Assembly (NCBI GenBank): GCA_002118135.1 | Contig: BDIU01000240.1 | Span: 186,001-250,000 of the forward strand | DNA: 64,000 nt | Source: Trebouxia sp. TZW2008 | Taxonomy: Eukaryota > Chlorophyta > Trebouxiophyceae > Trebouxiales > Trebouxiaceae | Direction: 5' to 3' | Part shown: positions 1-12,800 of the stretch, piece after piece | How the letters are laid out: each line of letters begins with the position of its first letter | Position numbering within the stretch: position 1 is the first letter of the stretch | The notes under the pieces: model-generated | Seen by the model: only the letters and a program-made list of their open reading frames with translations | The model's database searches: none | What the model was told of the DNA's origin: nothing | Translations under genes and position numbers: made by a program

Positions 1-59
1 GGCAGGCCCTCCAGGTCTGCCTCTTGCCTGCCTCTATTCCTCCATTTCTTTGAGCACTC

Positions 60-254
60 CTTCCTTTCTTTCTTGCTTCCTCCAATCCTTCCAGCACTCC
101 TTCCTTCCTTCCTTCCTTCCTTCCTTCCTTCCTTCCTTCCTTCCTTCCTTCCTTCCTTCCTTCCTTCCTTCCTTCCTTCCTTCCTTCCTGCACTCCTTCC
201 TGCACTCCTTCCCTCCTTCCTTCCTTCCTTCCTTCCCTCCTTCCTTCCCTCCCT
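60..254 (+). repeat. TTCC/CTTC microsatellite
   Basis: Nearly pure TTCC from about 111 to 187, with imperfect units on both sides. It creates spurious open frames of Ser-Phe-Leu-Pro repeats. Confidence 0.97.
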
Positions 255-261
255 ACTCACT

Positions 262-340
262 CATTCCAAAACATGCTAGACACGTTCAGCAGGCTCAGCT
301 AGGTTTGTCGTGGAGCAATCAACTGTCTCCAAATGCCCTC
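262..340 (-). repeat. Dispersed repeat family A, copy 1
   Basis: Reverse-complement match to the copies at 19136 and 58985 (ATGCTAGAC ... CAGCAGGCTCAGCTAG ... GGAGCAATCAACTGTCTCC). It abuts the TTCC microsatellite. Confidence 0.7.
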
Positions 341-828
341 GACACTGCTGTAATTTGCCCAGCTGTGCTCACGCCCTTTGTAGCAGAATCTCTTACTGTC
401 CTGCCTTCTGGATGCTAATCTTGTTTATGTCTTCAATTGCTGTTGCTATTGGCCCAGCTCTCCTGATTTCAACCCTAGCAAAGTCACCTTCATGTCTGAC
501 CCTAAGACCGCTGCAAACAAGTCACTGCTTTCTGGAATGCATTTCAAGCGTAGCTCTTTCAGTATTGGTCCAAATCCTCCAATTATATGCATGACACTGA
601 GCAACCTTGCAGCGTCAATGAGACATGAATTCTGGCCCAACACGTATCAATTGTATGATTGTATTCCAGACAGTACTGCAGACAGTATTGGACAGGAGTC
701 TTGTGGCTGTTGAACATTGTCCCCGCAAGTTACACATGAATTGCTGTCAGGCTGGCCCCTGGCTTACAAAGTGTTTGTTTATTGTCAGCGGCAGCTAATG
801 GAAGCATGTCTATGTCTTGTGAACACAG

Positions 829-3800
829 GCAGTAGCGCATATGCTGCCAGTTGTGCCAGAGGCTGCAGAGTCCAGCCAGCAGTATGAGGCTCTGCACACA
901 GCGCTGCACCAGTTTGTGGAGGCCACGCATGCAGAGTGGTACAATGGCCTGGAAGGCAGCTTTGCTGGGGCCCTGGCCAACAACTTGCTGCTGCAAGACA
1001 AGAGCCAGGGCGGCCTGCTGGTCATGAACTTTGACAAGCACCTGCTCAAGATGCTGCAAGAGGTAGGCGTCTTCGCTGCTGCAACTCCATGCCCAAAGGC
1101 TATGGTCACATATGCTCAGGTGCTGCTGTGAACTTTGACAAGCTTTGCTCAAGATGCTGCAGAAGGGAGATATCTTTGTTGCTGCGCTTGCATGCACCAA
1201 GGTTTTAGTCATGCATGCTCAGGCATTGTCATGAAGTTTGACAGGCACCTGCTCAGCATGCTGTAGAAAGTAAGCAGCTCTTTTGCTGCAGTTGCCACCC
1301 ACAGGCTTCGTCCATGCACGATCAACAATCAACAGATGCATCATCTTGACCGTTCTTGCTGGCCTCTGGTGCAATCAGTCTTTATCACTCACAGATGCTT
1401 GAGCAGCATTTTCTGACACTGCTTTTAATAATGAATTATGTTCCAGGTCTGCAGTAAGTCAGATCCCTGCTGACTGAGAGTCAATGATCTTGGTCCTGAT
1501 GCTGTGTTAGGTCAACTTCTGGGAGCGTCTGCGGCTGACCATCCCATACACAGCAATGGAGGTCAATGCACAGAGGGAGCGCTACAGGATACTGCGGGTC
1601 AACGTGCAGACTGTTGTGCGCATGTACAACAAGGTGTGCACTGTCATTATTGATGCCAAACAAGCTGCAAGGTCATGGACGCACAAATTGCTGCAATGCA
1701 GCAGCTGAACATCAACATGCATGACACGGCTCAAGCGCAGCTTCAGTGCCACTGTATACGGACACCATGCACAGCATATACACAGCAACATCGAGGACTG
1801 GTCACCAGTTGTGATTACAGTGCCAGCGTATAGGCACGCCATGCACAGTTTACTTGCAGAGATCATGTAGGTCAGTCCCCAATGTTGAGGACAGTGGCAG
1901 TGTGCAGGGACGCCATGTACAAAATATATGCAGTGATGATGTGGGCTAGGGCTATGCATAGTTGACAGAGCAATGGCCTCGTTTGCAGGTCCTGACAGCA
2001 TTAGACAAGGAAGAGAGGCGTTTGTTTCATGACCGCTTGCGCTACCTGGACAAGCGCATCACGCCTGGAGTCAACAAGCTGGCCTGGACCTCTCCTAAGG
2101 CCACCCTGGACTTCTACCACAAAGAAGCTTGCATGTATGCAACTGGATCTGGCTTGTCCAGTCATAAACGCAGCACTTTGTGTTCCTGCCGGTAGCTTAA
2201 CTCGTTGCTTTGTGCCTTCTCAATGATGCAATGAAGGACCTGTAGCATGACTGGACGCAGAGCAGCTTGCATGGGTGTATCGTGCTTGTGTTGGTGTCAT
2301 TTTTGCAAACCCAATGCGTCCACTGCCAGCAAGAATGTTAGGTAACGGAGCTGCTTGATACAGGTTCTGCAAAGAGGCTGAGAACACTGTCACTGAGTTC
2401 AAGGCGGCAGTGCAGAAGGCAGAAGCCAACTGCCGTTTGATCAGCGAGACCATGCTGCTCAAGGTGGAGCGCAAGCGCATGTACGACCACAGGGAGTTTG
2501 CTGCGCAACAGGCTGAGCACCATGTAAAGGTACAGTAGTACTGCCACAGGGCTGATTGACACAGGTCATGACAGTTGAGTCTGTTGGGTTCTGCGTGGTA
2601 GTCAGCTGTCTGTAGTAGGTGAACACTGACAAGGGCTTTTGGGTTGCATAGCTTGCTATGCTCATTGGAGGCAGGGACGCAGTGCCCGCCAAGGCTGACA
2701 GCTGCTGTTCAAGCTGACCTAGCCTTGCTTCCACATGTCATTTGTAAATCTGCAGGTCCAGGACCGCTTCCGCAATGCATATCAGGAGGTCAAGAGCACC
2801 ATGGCTCAGCTGTACAGCTTCTTCCAGAATGACAGCGAGGAGGTCCAGCATGAATGGCTAAAGTTCACCCAGAAGGTCTGCCTAGCCAAACTTGTTTACT
2901 CGGTGGCAAGCTTGCACAAGTCTTTGTGGCTGCTGAAGCTCAAAAGCACTCACATCTGCATGTGCAGGACACTGAGACAGTGTCTTGCAAAGATAGGCTT
3001 TTGCTGCTGCTCCTGACCTTGTATGTCTGAGCTGCATTGCTTGTGCTGCTGCGTTCTGCTTGCATGCTTTTGTGACCATCTCCTTCAGCCACCACCACAA
3101 CATTTCTTCCATCACCAGCTCAATGCCACCACCTGTCAGCAGTGCCAAATGCATGCCAGACACAGCACACACTCGTCAGTGTCCCATACAAATTGATTGG
3201 TGCTCTGAGTACTGCCAGCATCAATCAGCATCAGCAGGATGCACATGCAGCCAAGAGTGTCAACGCTCCTTGCCAAAGAGCAAGCTGCTTCCATCCAAAC
3301 ATGTTACCAGCAGGACGCCTACCAGCGCTGTCATTTTGCTTTCTTTGTCCAGCGTCATGTCTTGCGTTTCATTCATGCTAAATCCTGAGCCATTTTGCCT
3401 GCAAGCAGATTGACAAGAAGATGGAGGATGCCCTGCGGCACACTGTCAAGCGCAGCTTACAGGAGCTGTCTAGGGTTCTCAATGGCGACAACAAGACTGA
3501 GGTGGTGCCTGTCTTCACTGTCACCATCAACTTGGGCAAGACAAACAGAGTGGAGCTGAAGCCCACCGTTCAGGTAATGGGGCAATGCTGCAGAGCAGGG
3601 ACGCTTGAAAGTGCTGCTGGGTCAGTGTGTCCACCTCAAGAAATGCGATCCTTGTCACAGCATGCCTGATACTCTTCATATGCTTAAGCAGTGATGCTGA
3701 GCAACAAAACAATCAAAAAGGATCTGGGTAATTGCATTAGCAGGGCAGCATTTTGCCACATACACTAAGTCATAATGAGCAGTCAGACTGACCTGTTGGC

Positions 3801-6800
3801 TGTTGTAATGCTACAGGACTTGTTTGACATGATCCACAGTGTGAGCAAGCAGATGATCACCGTCATCCAGTGTGTGCCTAGGATAGCAGAGCGCATCACC
3901 CCGGCAGCTGCAGCTCAGCTGAAGGTGAGCTAAATGACATGCATCTTAGCTCAAGCTGAGCCCAAGTGCATGCATGTGACATGTTATGCAACCCCTACAG
4001 GACAATGACAGTCTTCTGTCTGACTTCACTGCCATCTGTACATTGCTGCTGTTTGTAACCAACTGAGTCAGCTGTGCATCCAAGCGAGCTTGCTGATGCT
4101 CCCCTGCTCAAGCAACAAGGTCCCCTTTCACATGCTCTGCATGCTACTGTGCTATTGTTCAACACAAACATGTCTGTGAAGGCACGTGGTCAACCTGTAC
4201 AGCGAGGGGTTCTTGCAAATGCTTCTCAACTTACCATGCTGTTGCACAACACAAACATATCTATGCAGGCACGTGGTCAGCCTGACCAAGCCGCAGCTCT
4301 GACCTTCTTCGACATCATCTCTGGTGATGAAGACACCACCTTGCGCAGCATAGTCCAAATCACAAACGGTGTCACTGGCATTGTGGACAAAGTGCAGACC
4401 CTGCTGGTCTACTGGGAGAAGAAATACAAGCACATGTGGGATCAGGACAAAGATGCATACATCAGGTGCAAAACAACTCTTGAGCAGCTCTCACTATCAC
4501 TGCTCCCCTTGCCTTCTCTTGTTGCAGTCAGCATTTGGCTTGGCTCTCTCTCTCTTGGCTTAGTTCTCTACGGCAAGAGCAGTCACTCTGACTGCAAGCC
4601 CCAGACATGCCACTTTAATCTCCAGCTGCACTGTGAGGGTGCGTTGTTGCAATGCAGCCTGGATATATGAGTCCAGCAAGTTGGTTTCATGATACGATAT
4701 ATGGTGCTGCAGGCGGTATGAGAAGGCTCAGAAGCCACTGTCCGCTTTTGACGCTGATATCAGCAAGTATGCTGACTTGTCAGAGGAGGTGCTGGCAGAG
4801 AACGCAGCAGAGAGCATCAAGTTCCTGTTTGTCGACTGTGGTCCACTCAAACAGGTCAGTGCAAGAAATTCTGCAAGCCTTCAGCTGCTGTGCATGAAGC
4901 CAGGCTCTGCATTGTGCAATGTACATTGCATAGCTGCATAGCAAACGGACAGGTTGCCTTCACAACTGCATATGTGCCTAGGCGGTGGCTGGCAGACTCT
5001 ATCAGCAGAGCTGTTCATGTACACGAGCTTTTGTATGTTGTCTTTACAACTGTTGCACCACGTATGATTATCATTCTTCTCAATCAGCAATGCTTGAGCC
5101 AATAGCATTGACAAAGCGGTAAGCATGGCAACAATCAAGACCAGAGCAGCCTCAAAAGTGCTCATAGGACTGAGAACACAGCCACTTCTAAGGACAGCAT
5201 ACATTCTGCAGCAGGAAACATGCATGGTGCATCCTTTGCTGAGAGAACAGGCGACATGCATCAGCCCAACTTGTGAGAAATCACAAGCAGCAGCATAAGC
5301 AGAGGATCAGCATTCTTTCTGGGTCTGGCACCTCAATTATCTTTGACTTGATATTGCAGGCTCTGGTAGGGCATTGTGAGGCATGGAGGGCAAACTTCAC
5401 AGGCCTGCTGAACTCCATAGCCTTGAAGGAACTGCAAGCGCTGCACGAGTACTTTGTCACCAATACTGCAGCGCTGCGCCGCCCTCCCACTACCCTAGAC
5501 ATGCTGGCAGAGGCTGTGCAGCTGCACCGCAAGCTGACCTTGGACAAGCCTACAATTGAGGCGCGGTTTGACCCTCTGCATGACAAGTATCGCACCCTGG
5601 AGAAGTTTGAGGTAGGCTTTCACAACGCTTTGACAGCTGAAACACTCAGTGTGTTTGCACGCATGGGCTGGCTCTACTTTATGCAGGAGAGCTCGCATTG
5701 TAAATATAATGGGCTGCCATTTGCTTTCATCTTGCATCAAGTGCCATGCACTGGAAGAAGGGCAAACAGACACTGTTCACTCTTGTCTCAGGGACGCCCC
5801 AAGACAAAAGTGAAGCTTGCTGCCCTGAACCAAGCGTCAATGTCAGCATTCAGTCAGCCCAACAAAAGCAGGTCAATGCTTGACAGTTCCTGTTTTTGAC
5901 ATCAAGGTGCAAAGCACGTCAAGACAAGTGCAATTCCTTGACACTTGGACTGCTGCTGCAGGTGAGCGTGCCAGATGCCCAGCTAGCCCAGCTGGATGAT
6001 CTGGAAGGCGCCTGGGCTGCCTTCAGGAGCTGCCTGGACGAGACTGCAGCCAACCTGGAACGTGCCAAGGACAGCTTCCGGGACAGGCTGGTGCAGATGG
6101 TTGACACCTTTGCCACTGATGTGGTCGTGTCCAGGGACATGTTCACTCAGGAAGCACCCTACAATAATGAGGTCAGCCTTTGCAAATGATCACTTGACCT
6201 TCAACATTTGACCTTGGCTGCAAAATCTGCACAGGATGTAAGTGTGCACAACACCAGGTCCACTCAGATAGCACTCAGATAGCAACCTACAGCAATGATG
6301 TCACTTCTTGCGTATGATCCGCATTCTTTGACACCTTGCTATGGGGCAGAACCCACAGTCTGCAAGCATTGCCTTGAAGGGCACCAGACACGAGACGCAT
6401 ATGAGGATGGTACTGGTGCCTCAAAAATTATTTCAAGGCACCCAGAGAAAAGCAATGTCTTCAGCATCACACAAGCTGGTGTTGTGCAGAGGCATAAGGC
6501 AACATGGCACAAGACAGAAACGTATGCAGCAACCTTAATGTGTGATGATGCAGAACAATGATGTTACAGCAGCCATGCAGTTCATCAGCACTGCCAAAGC
6601 TGACTTGGCTGCTCAGCACCAGAAGGCAGCAGAGCTCAAGTCTGGCATGGACATCTTCAACATTTCTCAGCCAAACTACAAAGAGCTGGCTCAGAATGAG
6701 AAGGTGAGCGCTTTTATTGTCTGCCACCTGATCTAGCTCGACCTTGTCCTAACATGCATGGAGCTTCTACGTATGCATGCAATGCCACTGATACTGCCTT

Positions 6801-9800
6801 CAAGCACACAAGTTGTTCAGCAGAACACAAATGTGCTGTGTTGACATGGTGCTGCATGAATTGCTTGACCAAATATGGTGTTCCAGTACACTTGCTGTTG
6901 ATTCACACCTGCCTTCAATGCATGAGGCATGATCAACAATACTCATGAAGTCCATATGGAGAGCAGGTCGCATCTGCACATTGAGCAAAGCTGTACACAG
7001 GGGATTACAAGCAACTGATTGCTGTGCAGGACATTGAACTGCTGGAGAAGGTGTGGGGCACCGTTGCTGAGTGGCATCAGCTGTACAATGGCTGGAAGGA
7101 TGGCAGGTTTGGCGATCTGAAGGTTGAGGAGATGGAGGAGGCAGCTGGCAGAGTGGCCAAGGCCTTACAGAGGCTGGGCAGAGAAATCAAGCACTGGCCT
7201 GCCTGGGCCTGGATCAAGGTGTTGCAATCTTGTCTGTACAGCTACAGTTGTGCTAGCCAGACTTTACAAGTACTCATTCAGCGTTGGGCCATTATCTGGT
7301 AGAACCAGGTGTCTCTTCCCGGAAATGCACATGAACTTGCATAGTCACAGGTATGCCTGGGACACTGTATCCAATACATATCATGCAGAGAAAGTTGAGG
7401 GTGCTGACATCTTATTGCATACCGTACTGCATGCTGCTCTGGCACGCAAAGTACAGACAGTCACCATGTTAATCAAGACTTGACCTTAACTTCTGCCGTC
7501 TGAGCTCAATACGACTTGCAACCTGTTGTTGTGCAGGACACAGTGGAGTCTTTCAAGAAGACCATGCCACTGATCATGGATCTGCGCAACCCTGCCATGC
7601 GGCCCCGTCACTGGGCCAGCCTGATGGAATCAGTCAGAACCACCTTTGACCCTATAGGCCCAGACTTCACTCTGGACTCTGTGGTCAAGCTGCACCTGGA
7701 CCAACACGCTGAGCTCATTGCTGATCTCTCTGGCAATGCCAGCAAGGAACTGGCCATTGAGCTGTCCATCCAGGTACTAAAAGCTGCGCAGTCAACGTAT
7801 GACCAGTTTGGCATCAGCTCAGGGTACCAGCTACATTTACCTACTGACACCCGCTCTGCTGAGTGCTGTGTTGTGCTGTGCTTTGCTGTGCAAATGAAGC
7901 ACTTTGAGATTGGCTGAGAGTACGCAATAATTGTAGCACTTGTTTGATGCTGATACGATAGACAGTTCATCTTGTGACGCATGTGTTTTGAACAGTCTCA
8001 GGACTGGCTGTGACAGCCATGGCTAAAGGTCCATATTTCCAAGCATGCATGCGTCACAACATGATGAGGAAGTGCTGCTCAAGCTGATGCTGCTGTTCAG
8101 GGCATAGCCACAACATGGGCAACACTGGGTCTCGATATGGTAGAGTATAAAGCCACCTACAAGTTGCGCAGCACAGAGGAGGTTTTTGCAGCCCTTGAGG
8201 ACAACACAGTCACCTTGTCCACCATGAAAGCCAGCCGCTTCTTCACAGTCTTTGAGAAGGACATCACCTACTGGGAAAAGACTCTGTCACTGGTGTCTGA
8301 AACTATCGAGCTGGTGTTGACGGTGAGCGCACCTGCCATACTGCAAAGTACTGTATACTGATTTCAGCTGCTGGTATATTGCACTGTGCGCAATAATCTG
8401 ATGCTTACCGAAGGCAAACAAACGGTATATGTATCTCAAGGCAACAGTTGTGGCATCAGCTGCTGCATTGCTACATTGTGATTTCAGCAGACCCACGACA
8501 CAATGCAACAAGTATCCTGCTTTGACTATGCAGGTGCAACGCAACTGGATGTACTTGGAGAACATCTTCATTGGCTCTGAAGACATCCGCAAGCAGCTGC
8601 CCCAGGAGTCCATTATGTTTGACTCAGTTCATGCCACCTTCATGGCACAGATGCAGCAACTCAACACTGCTCACAATGTGGTAAAGGTGAGGCCCTTCAC
8701 GTACACGCCTCACAGGATGTCCTAACAGAGCAATGTTGGCTGTCCCAGCAAGGGCAACTGCCAGTCTGAGACCATTAGTCTGTCCTGCACGCATGTAGCT
8801 GACTCTTGGAAGGGCACTTCAGCTTTGCAATTGACATGCTCAGCTTCTATGTCTGCTTACTATTTGCCTGTAAGTGAAGCATCTGGGGTGTGGAAGGGCG
8901 CAGGCTTGCGATTCACATTGCTGGTTGTATGTACATCAATCATGTGGAGGGCGGGGCTGGCTCAGGTTTGTGATATACGTTGCGGCATGCTGTGTGAAGA
9001 GTGGAAAGGCAGCATCTGGCATTACAAATTACCCCTGAACATGCAGGCGTGCACGGCGCCTGGTGTGCTGGACAGCTTCACTGACCTGGAGGGTAAGCTG
9101 GAGCGCATCCAGAAGAGTCTTGAGAATTACTTGGAGAACAAGCGCCAGCAGTTCCCTCGCTTCTACTTCCTGTCAAGTGATGACTTGCTGGAGATCCTGG
9201 GACAGGCCAAGGACCCCATGAACGTCCAGCCTCACCTCAAGAAGTGCTTTGAAGGTATTGCATGCAAGCTTGCCAGTGCCATCTTGCAATGTGCAGGTGT
9301 AAAAACAACAAGCTTGCCCTTAAGTTCAAGTGTCTGCTGCAAACTTCCACAAATTGGCAGCCAGCTTGCAGTCCCTTTCTCATAGTCTGTGTGCCTGTGA
9401 ACTGCCCTTTGCTTGAGTTCCAATTACTTTACCACACAAACCACATGCACTTATGTCACTCAATTGACGGCGTGGGACAGTCACTAGGGCTTTTACTATG
9501 AGTCCTCAAAGCAATAGCATTTTGCAAAAGCTGCTGTCCTGAGCAGGAACAGCTTTGCAAGGATTGTCAAGGCATTCTGCTGGAAATGTCAGAAGTGACA
9601 GTGCTGACAAGTATTGTGTTGCTTGCAGGCATCAAGAAGCTGGACATGCACCCTCCTGGCTCAGACGGCCGCCGCAACTATGAGACGGTGGGAGTGTACT
9701 CACCAGACGGGGAGTACCTGCCTTTTGTGGCACCCATTGTCACAGAGGGCAGGCCTGAGGAGTGGCTGAACACTGTTGAGGAGGCCATGTTTGCTGCCAC

Positions 9801-12800
9801 AAAGCGACACCTGTACAGGGTAAGTTTGCATTGATTCATTAGACTGAAACAAATCATGCCCCTTGACTCCTGCCAGTACTGAAGACTGCATTTGGCACTG
9901 CCTCTGTTGCTGTGACTTTGCATTTGGGAGTGCAAAATTGCTGCTTTTCCCTGGCATCCAGAGAGATACACCGTCATGCCTTGGTGCATCACAGTTCACT
10001 TGCAATCTGACCACGCGGGGCATAAGCAGAAACACTCTGTTGGCTGACTCATCTTTGCAGAAAAGCCAGTGAAGTACGCTTGAGGTAATGAGCCTGGCCT
10101 GAATCAGCAGTAAAATTGTGTGTGCAGGTCATCGAGGAGAACAGGGCAGTGAAGAAGGAAAAGTGGGTGAAGGACAACCAGGGTCAGCTGATAATCACAG
10201 CTGGCCAGGTGGTATGGACCAGTGAGTGTGAGAAAGCCCTGGTTGACCCAGATCAAGCCAAGGCTGCTCTTCGCCATCTGAAGAAGAAGTGGATCAGCTA
10301 TCTCAACAAGCTGACTGCCATCACATGCTCCAAGCTCACCAAGATTGAGCGCAACAAGGTATGCTAAAACCCTCGACTTCACAAAATCACCACCGCTCCG
10401 GGATTAATGCCCAGTCAGACGATATGAGCACTTCTGTCAAATTGGGGCCTGTATCTCCATGGCAAATTCACCCGTGATCACACTGAACAAACAGCGTGTT
10501 GTCAGCCAGAGGTACTGCGATGTTGTAGCATGGATACTCGCAGCAGGGCATGACTGTGTGGATGCGTCAAGGCTGATGCAAATTATGAATGGTACAGGTT
10601 GTGGCCTTGATCACAATTGAGGTGCATGCCCGGGATGTGATAGAGAAGCTGGGCAAGGTTGGCTGCACCAATGCCAATGACTTTGAGTGGGTCAGTCAGC
10701 TGCGCTTCTACTGGGACAAGGAGCAAAATGACTGCATCGTCAAACAGGTAAGAATCCAGGCTCTGTCTGTGCCATTTATCAGAATTAACTTTGTGATGCA
10801 CCGATCAAATGCACTGTCTGCTCCATTCATCAAATGTGCCTTACTGGTCAAAGACTGTGCCTCTACATGATTTCTGGTGGTGTTTGCTCTGATGCACATG
10901 CTCTGATAGACTGACATCTGCAACTGAAGCTGAACAAGCAGCAGCCACGCACACTGTGGATGATGTGCTCTTTCCACTCGACATCAACTCTGAACATCTT
11001 GCTCACTGTCATCAGCAGAATTGTGCTGTCATCAGCAGCACTGTGCTGAACTTTCAAGTGCTTTTGCAGGTGCTGTCAGTGTTCACATATGGCTATGAGT
11101 ATCAAGGCAACAATGGCCGGCTGGTGATTACCCCCTTAACAGACAGGTGCTACATGACACTGGGGGCTGCCATGTTCACCCTCAGAGGTGGCAACCCCCT
11201 TGGTCCGGCTGGCACTGGCAAAACTGAGACTGTCAAGGTGCAGTCGCACACAACAAAATGACTTGAAAAATCTGCACAGTAACACAATGCCCTGCTGGTG
11301 TGCTGCATGCACAATCTTTTGCAAAATGCAGCCACAGACACAGCACACCTGGACAGCAATATGACGCCCTTCCTGGCTATTATCAGTACAACAGTTTGCA
11401 AATGTGAATCAGAAATGCAAGATGCAGTGACAACACATGCGTACAGCAAAGCAAGTTAAATCTTGTCATGCAACGGCGAGCTGTCCTGCAGCCCTGAGCC
11501 TGTCGTAGGCATGGACACCTGGCAGGCTGCTGGCGCACAAGCTGGAGTTGCAAATGTGTCTCAATGAGTCCATTTTTCTGCCTGCAGGACTTTGGCAAAG
11601 CTCTGGCACGGTACGTCATTGTCTTCAATTGCAGCGACGGCGTGGACTACAAGATGACAGGCAAGATGTTCAGTGGGTTGGCACAGACTGGGGCCTGGGC
11701 TTGCCTGGATGAATTCAACCGTATTGAAGTGGAGGTGCTGTCTGTGGTGGCCACCCAGATTGCCACTGTCATGCAGGCAAGCTATTGCTCTGACTTGAGT
11801 CAGTCCTCTCAGCTATCGTGGCAACCAGCCTGGCTTTGCCTAGTTGTTCTGTTTGACTATGCCACAATTGATGTGTGTTTCCTTGTGAGCCTTGCTGTCC
11901 ACACTGAGGGAGCCAGCCATACCATATACATAGTATTTCACACGTATTGTGCGATGCATGCTTCCCAACATCTTCTCTCAAGACGCAGTGTTGCAAGGAC
12001 CTCCTTGTTTTGTTTGTCAAACACTGGCATTCCAGGCAGGCACCATGTCTCATCATTCCCATTGTTGATTACGTTGCAGGCCATCAAGGAGCACAAGACA
12101 CGCTTCAACTTCTTAGGCCAGGACATCCGCTTGAATGCCTCCTGTGGTATCTTTGTGACCATGAACCCTGGCTATGCTGGACGTTCAGAGCTGCCTGACA
12201 ACTTGAAGGCCATCCTGCGCCCTGTCTCTATGATGGTGCCGGACTTCACTCTGATTGCTGAGATCATGATGTTCTCAGAAGGCTTCTCCACAGCCAAGGT
12301 GAGCTGGAATGGGCCAGCAGCTTGTACACCTGCATCATACTCTGTGCTTTTACACGCACCTGCTGAATTGAGTCAGGAGCTTGTATGCCTGCATCCAGCT
12401 GTTTGCTTGCGCCCAGACCTGTATAGACTAAAGAGCTGCTGGTGTCATGTTGAGTGCAAGACTTCTGTACTTGTCAGAAATGTGCATAACACATGTCGAT
12501 GCCAGCCAATCTTTCGCCACTGCTACAGGTGCTGGCAAAGAAGATGATTGCCATCATGGAGCTGTCCCAACAGCAGCTCTCAAAACAGGACCACTACGAC
12601 TATGGTCTGCGATCCTTTGTCATTCCCATTGCCAGAGCTGCAGGTATGTCCAGCTTGTTTCCTAGCCTACACTTGTCATACCACACGTCATTTGGACAAG
12701 ATGTTCTGCAAGCAGCTGACCCTTGACTTGCTGCCCTGAGCACTTGCTGTTGGCAAGCAGAGCATGATCGCTTGTTTTGATGCTCTTGTGTCAACCTTTC

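Larger units (their letters stand above)
1..828 (+). other. Upstream intronic or flanking sequence of the dynein gene
   Basis: Contains the TTCC microsatellite and a family A copy. I searched for more dynein tail exons and found none, so the previous exon is probably left of the window. Confidence 0.5.
829..7218 (+). other. Dynein segment: N-terminal tail (DHC_N1), exons 1-13
   Basis: Exons 829-1062, 1511-1633, 1989-2134, 2364-2529, 2756-2875, 3409-3573, 3817-3924, 4269-4465 (4281 is an alternative in-frame acceptor), 4713-4854, 5360-5611, 5962-6171, 6554-6703, 7030-7218. The tail carries heavy-chain dimerisation and intermediate-chain binding in this family. Landmarks are [12 protein letters not shown] then NFWERLRLT across the first junction, [19 protein letters not shown] sequence in exon 3 (read as [15 protein letters not shown]), [17 protein letters not shown] in exon 6 and [11 protein letters not shown] in exon 9. 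Exon 3 ends in phase 2 and its donor at 2135 is inferred from phase, so that junction is the least certain of the set. Confidence 0.9.

Noticed and set aside
50..418. Long plus-strand open frame of Ser-Phe-Leu-Pro repeats
   Set aside because: It is the translation of the TTCC microsatellite; no start context, no family features beyond the repeat.
11564..12547. Single 327-residue open frame across dynein AAA1
   Set aside because: It is exon 22, a stop-free intron and exon 23 in the same frame by length; conserved dynein sequence requires removal of 11777-12079.
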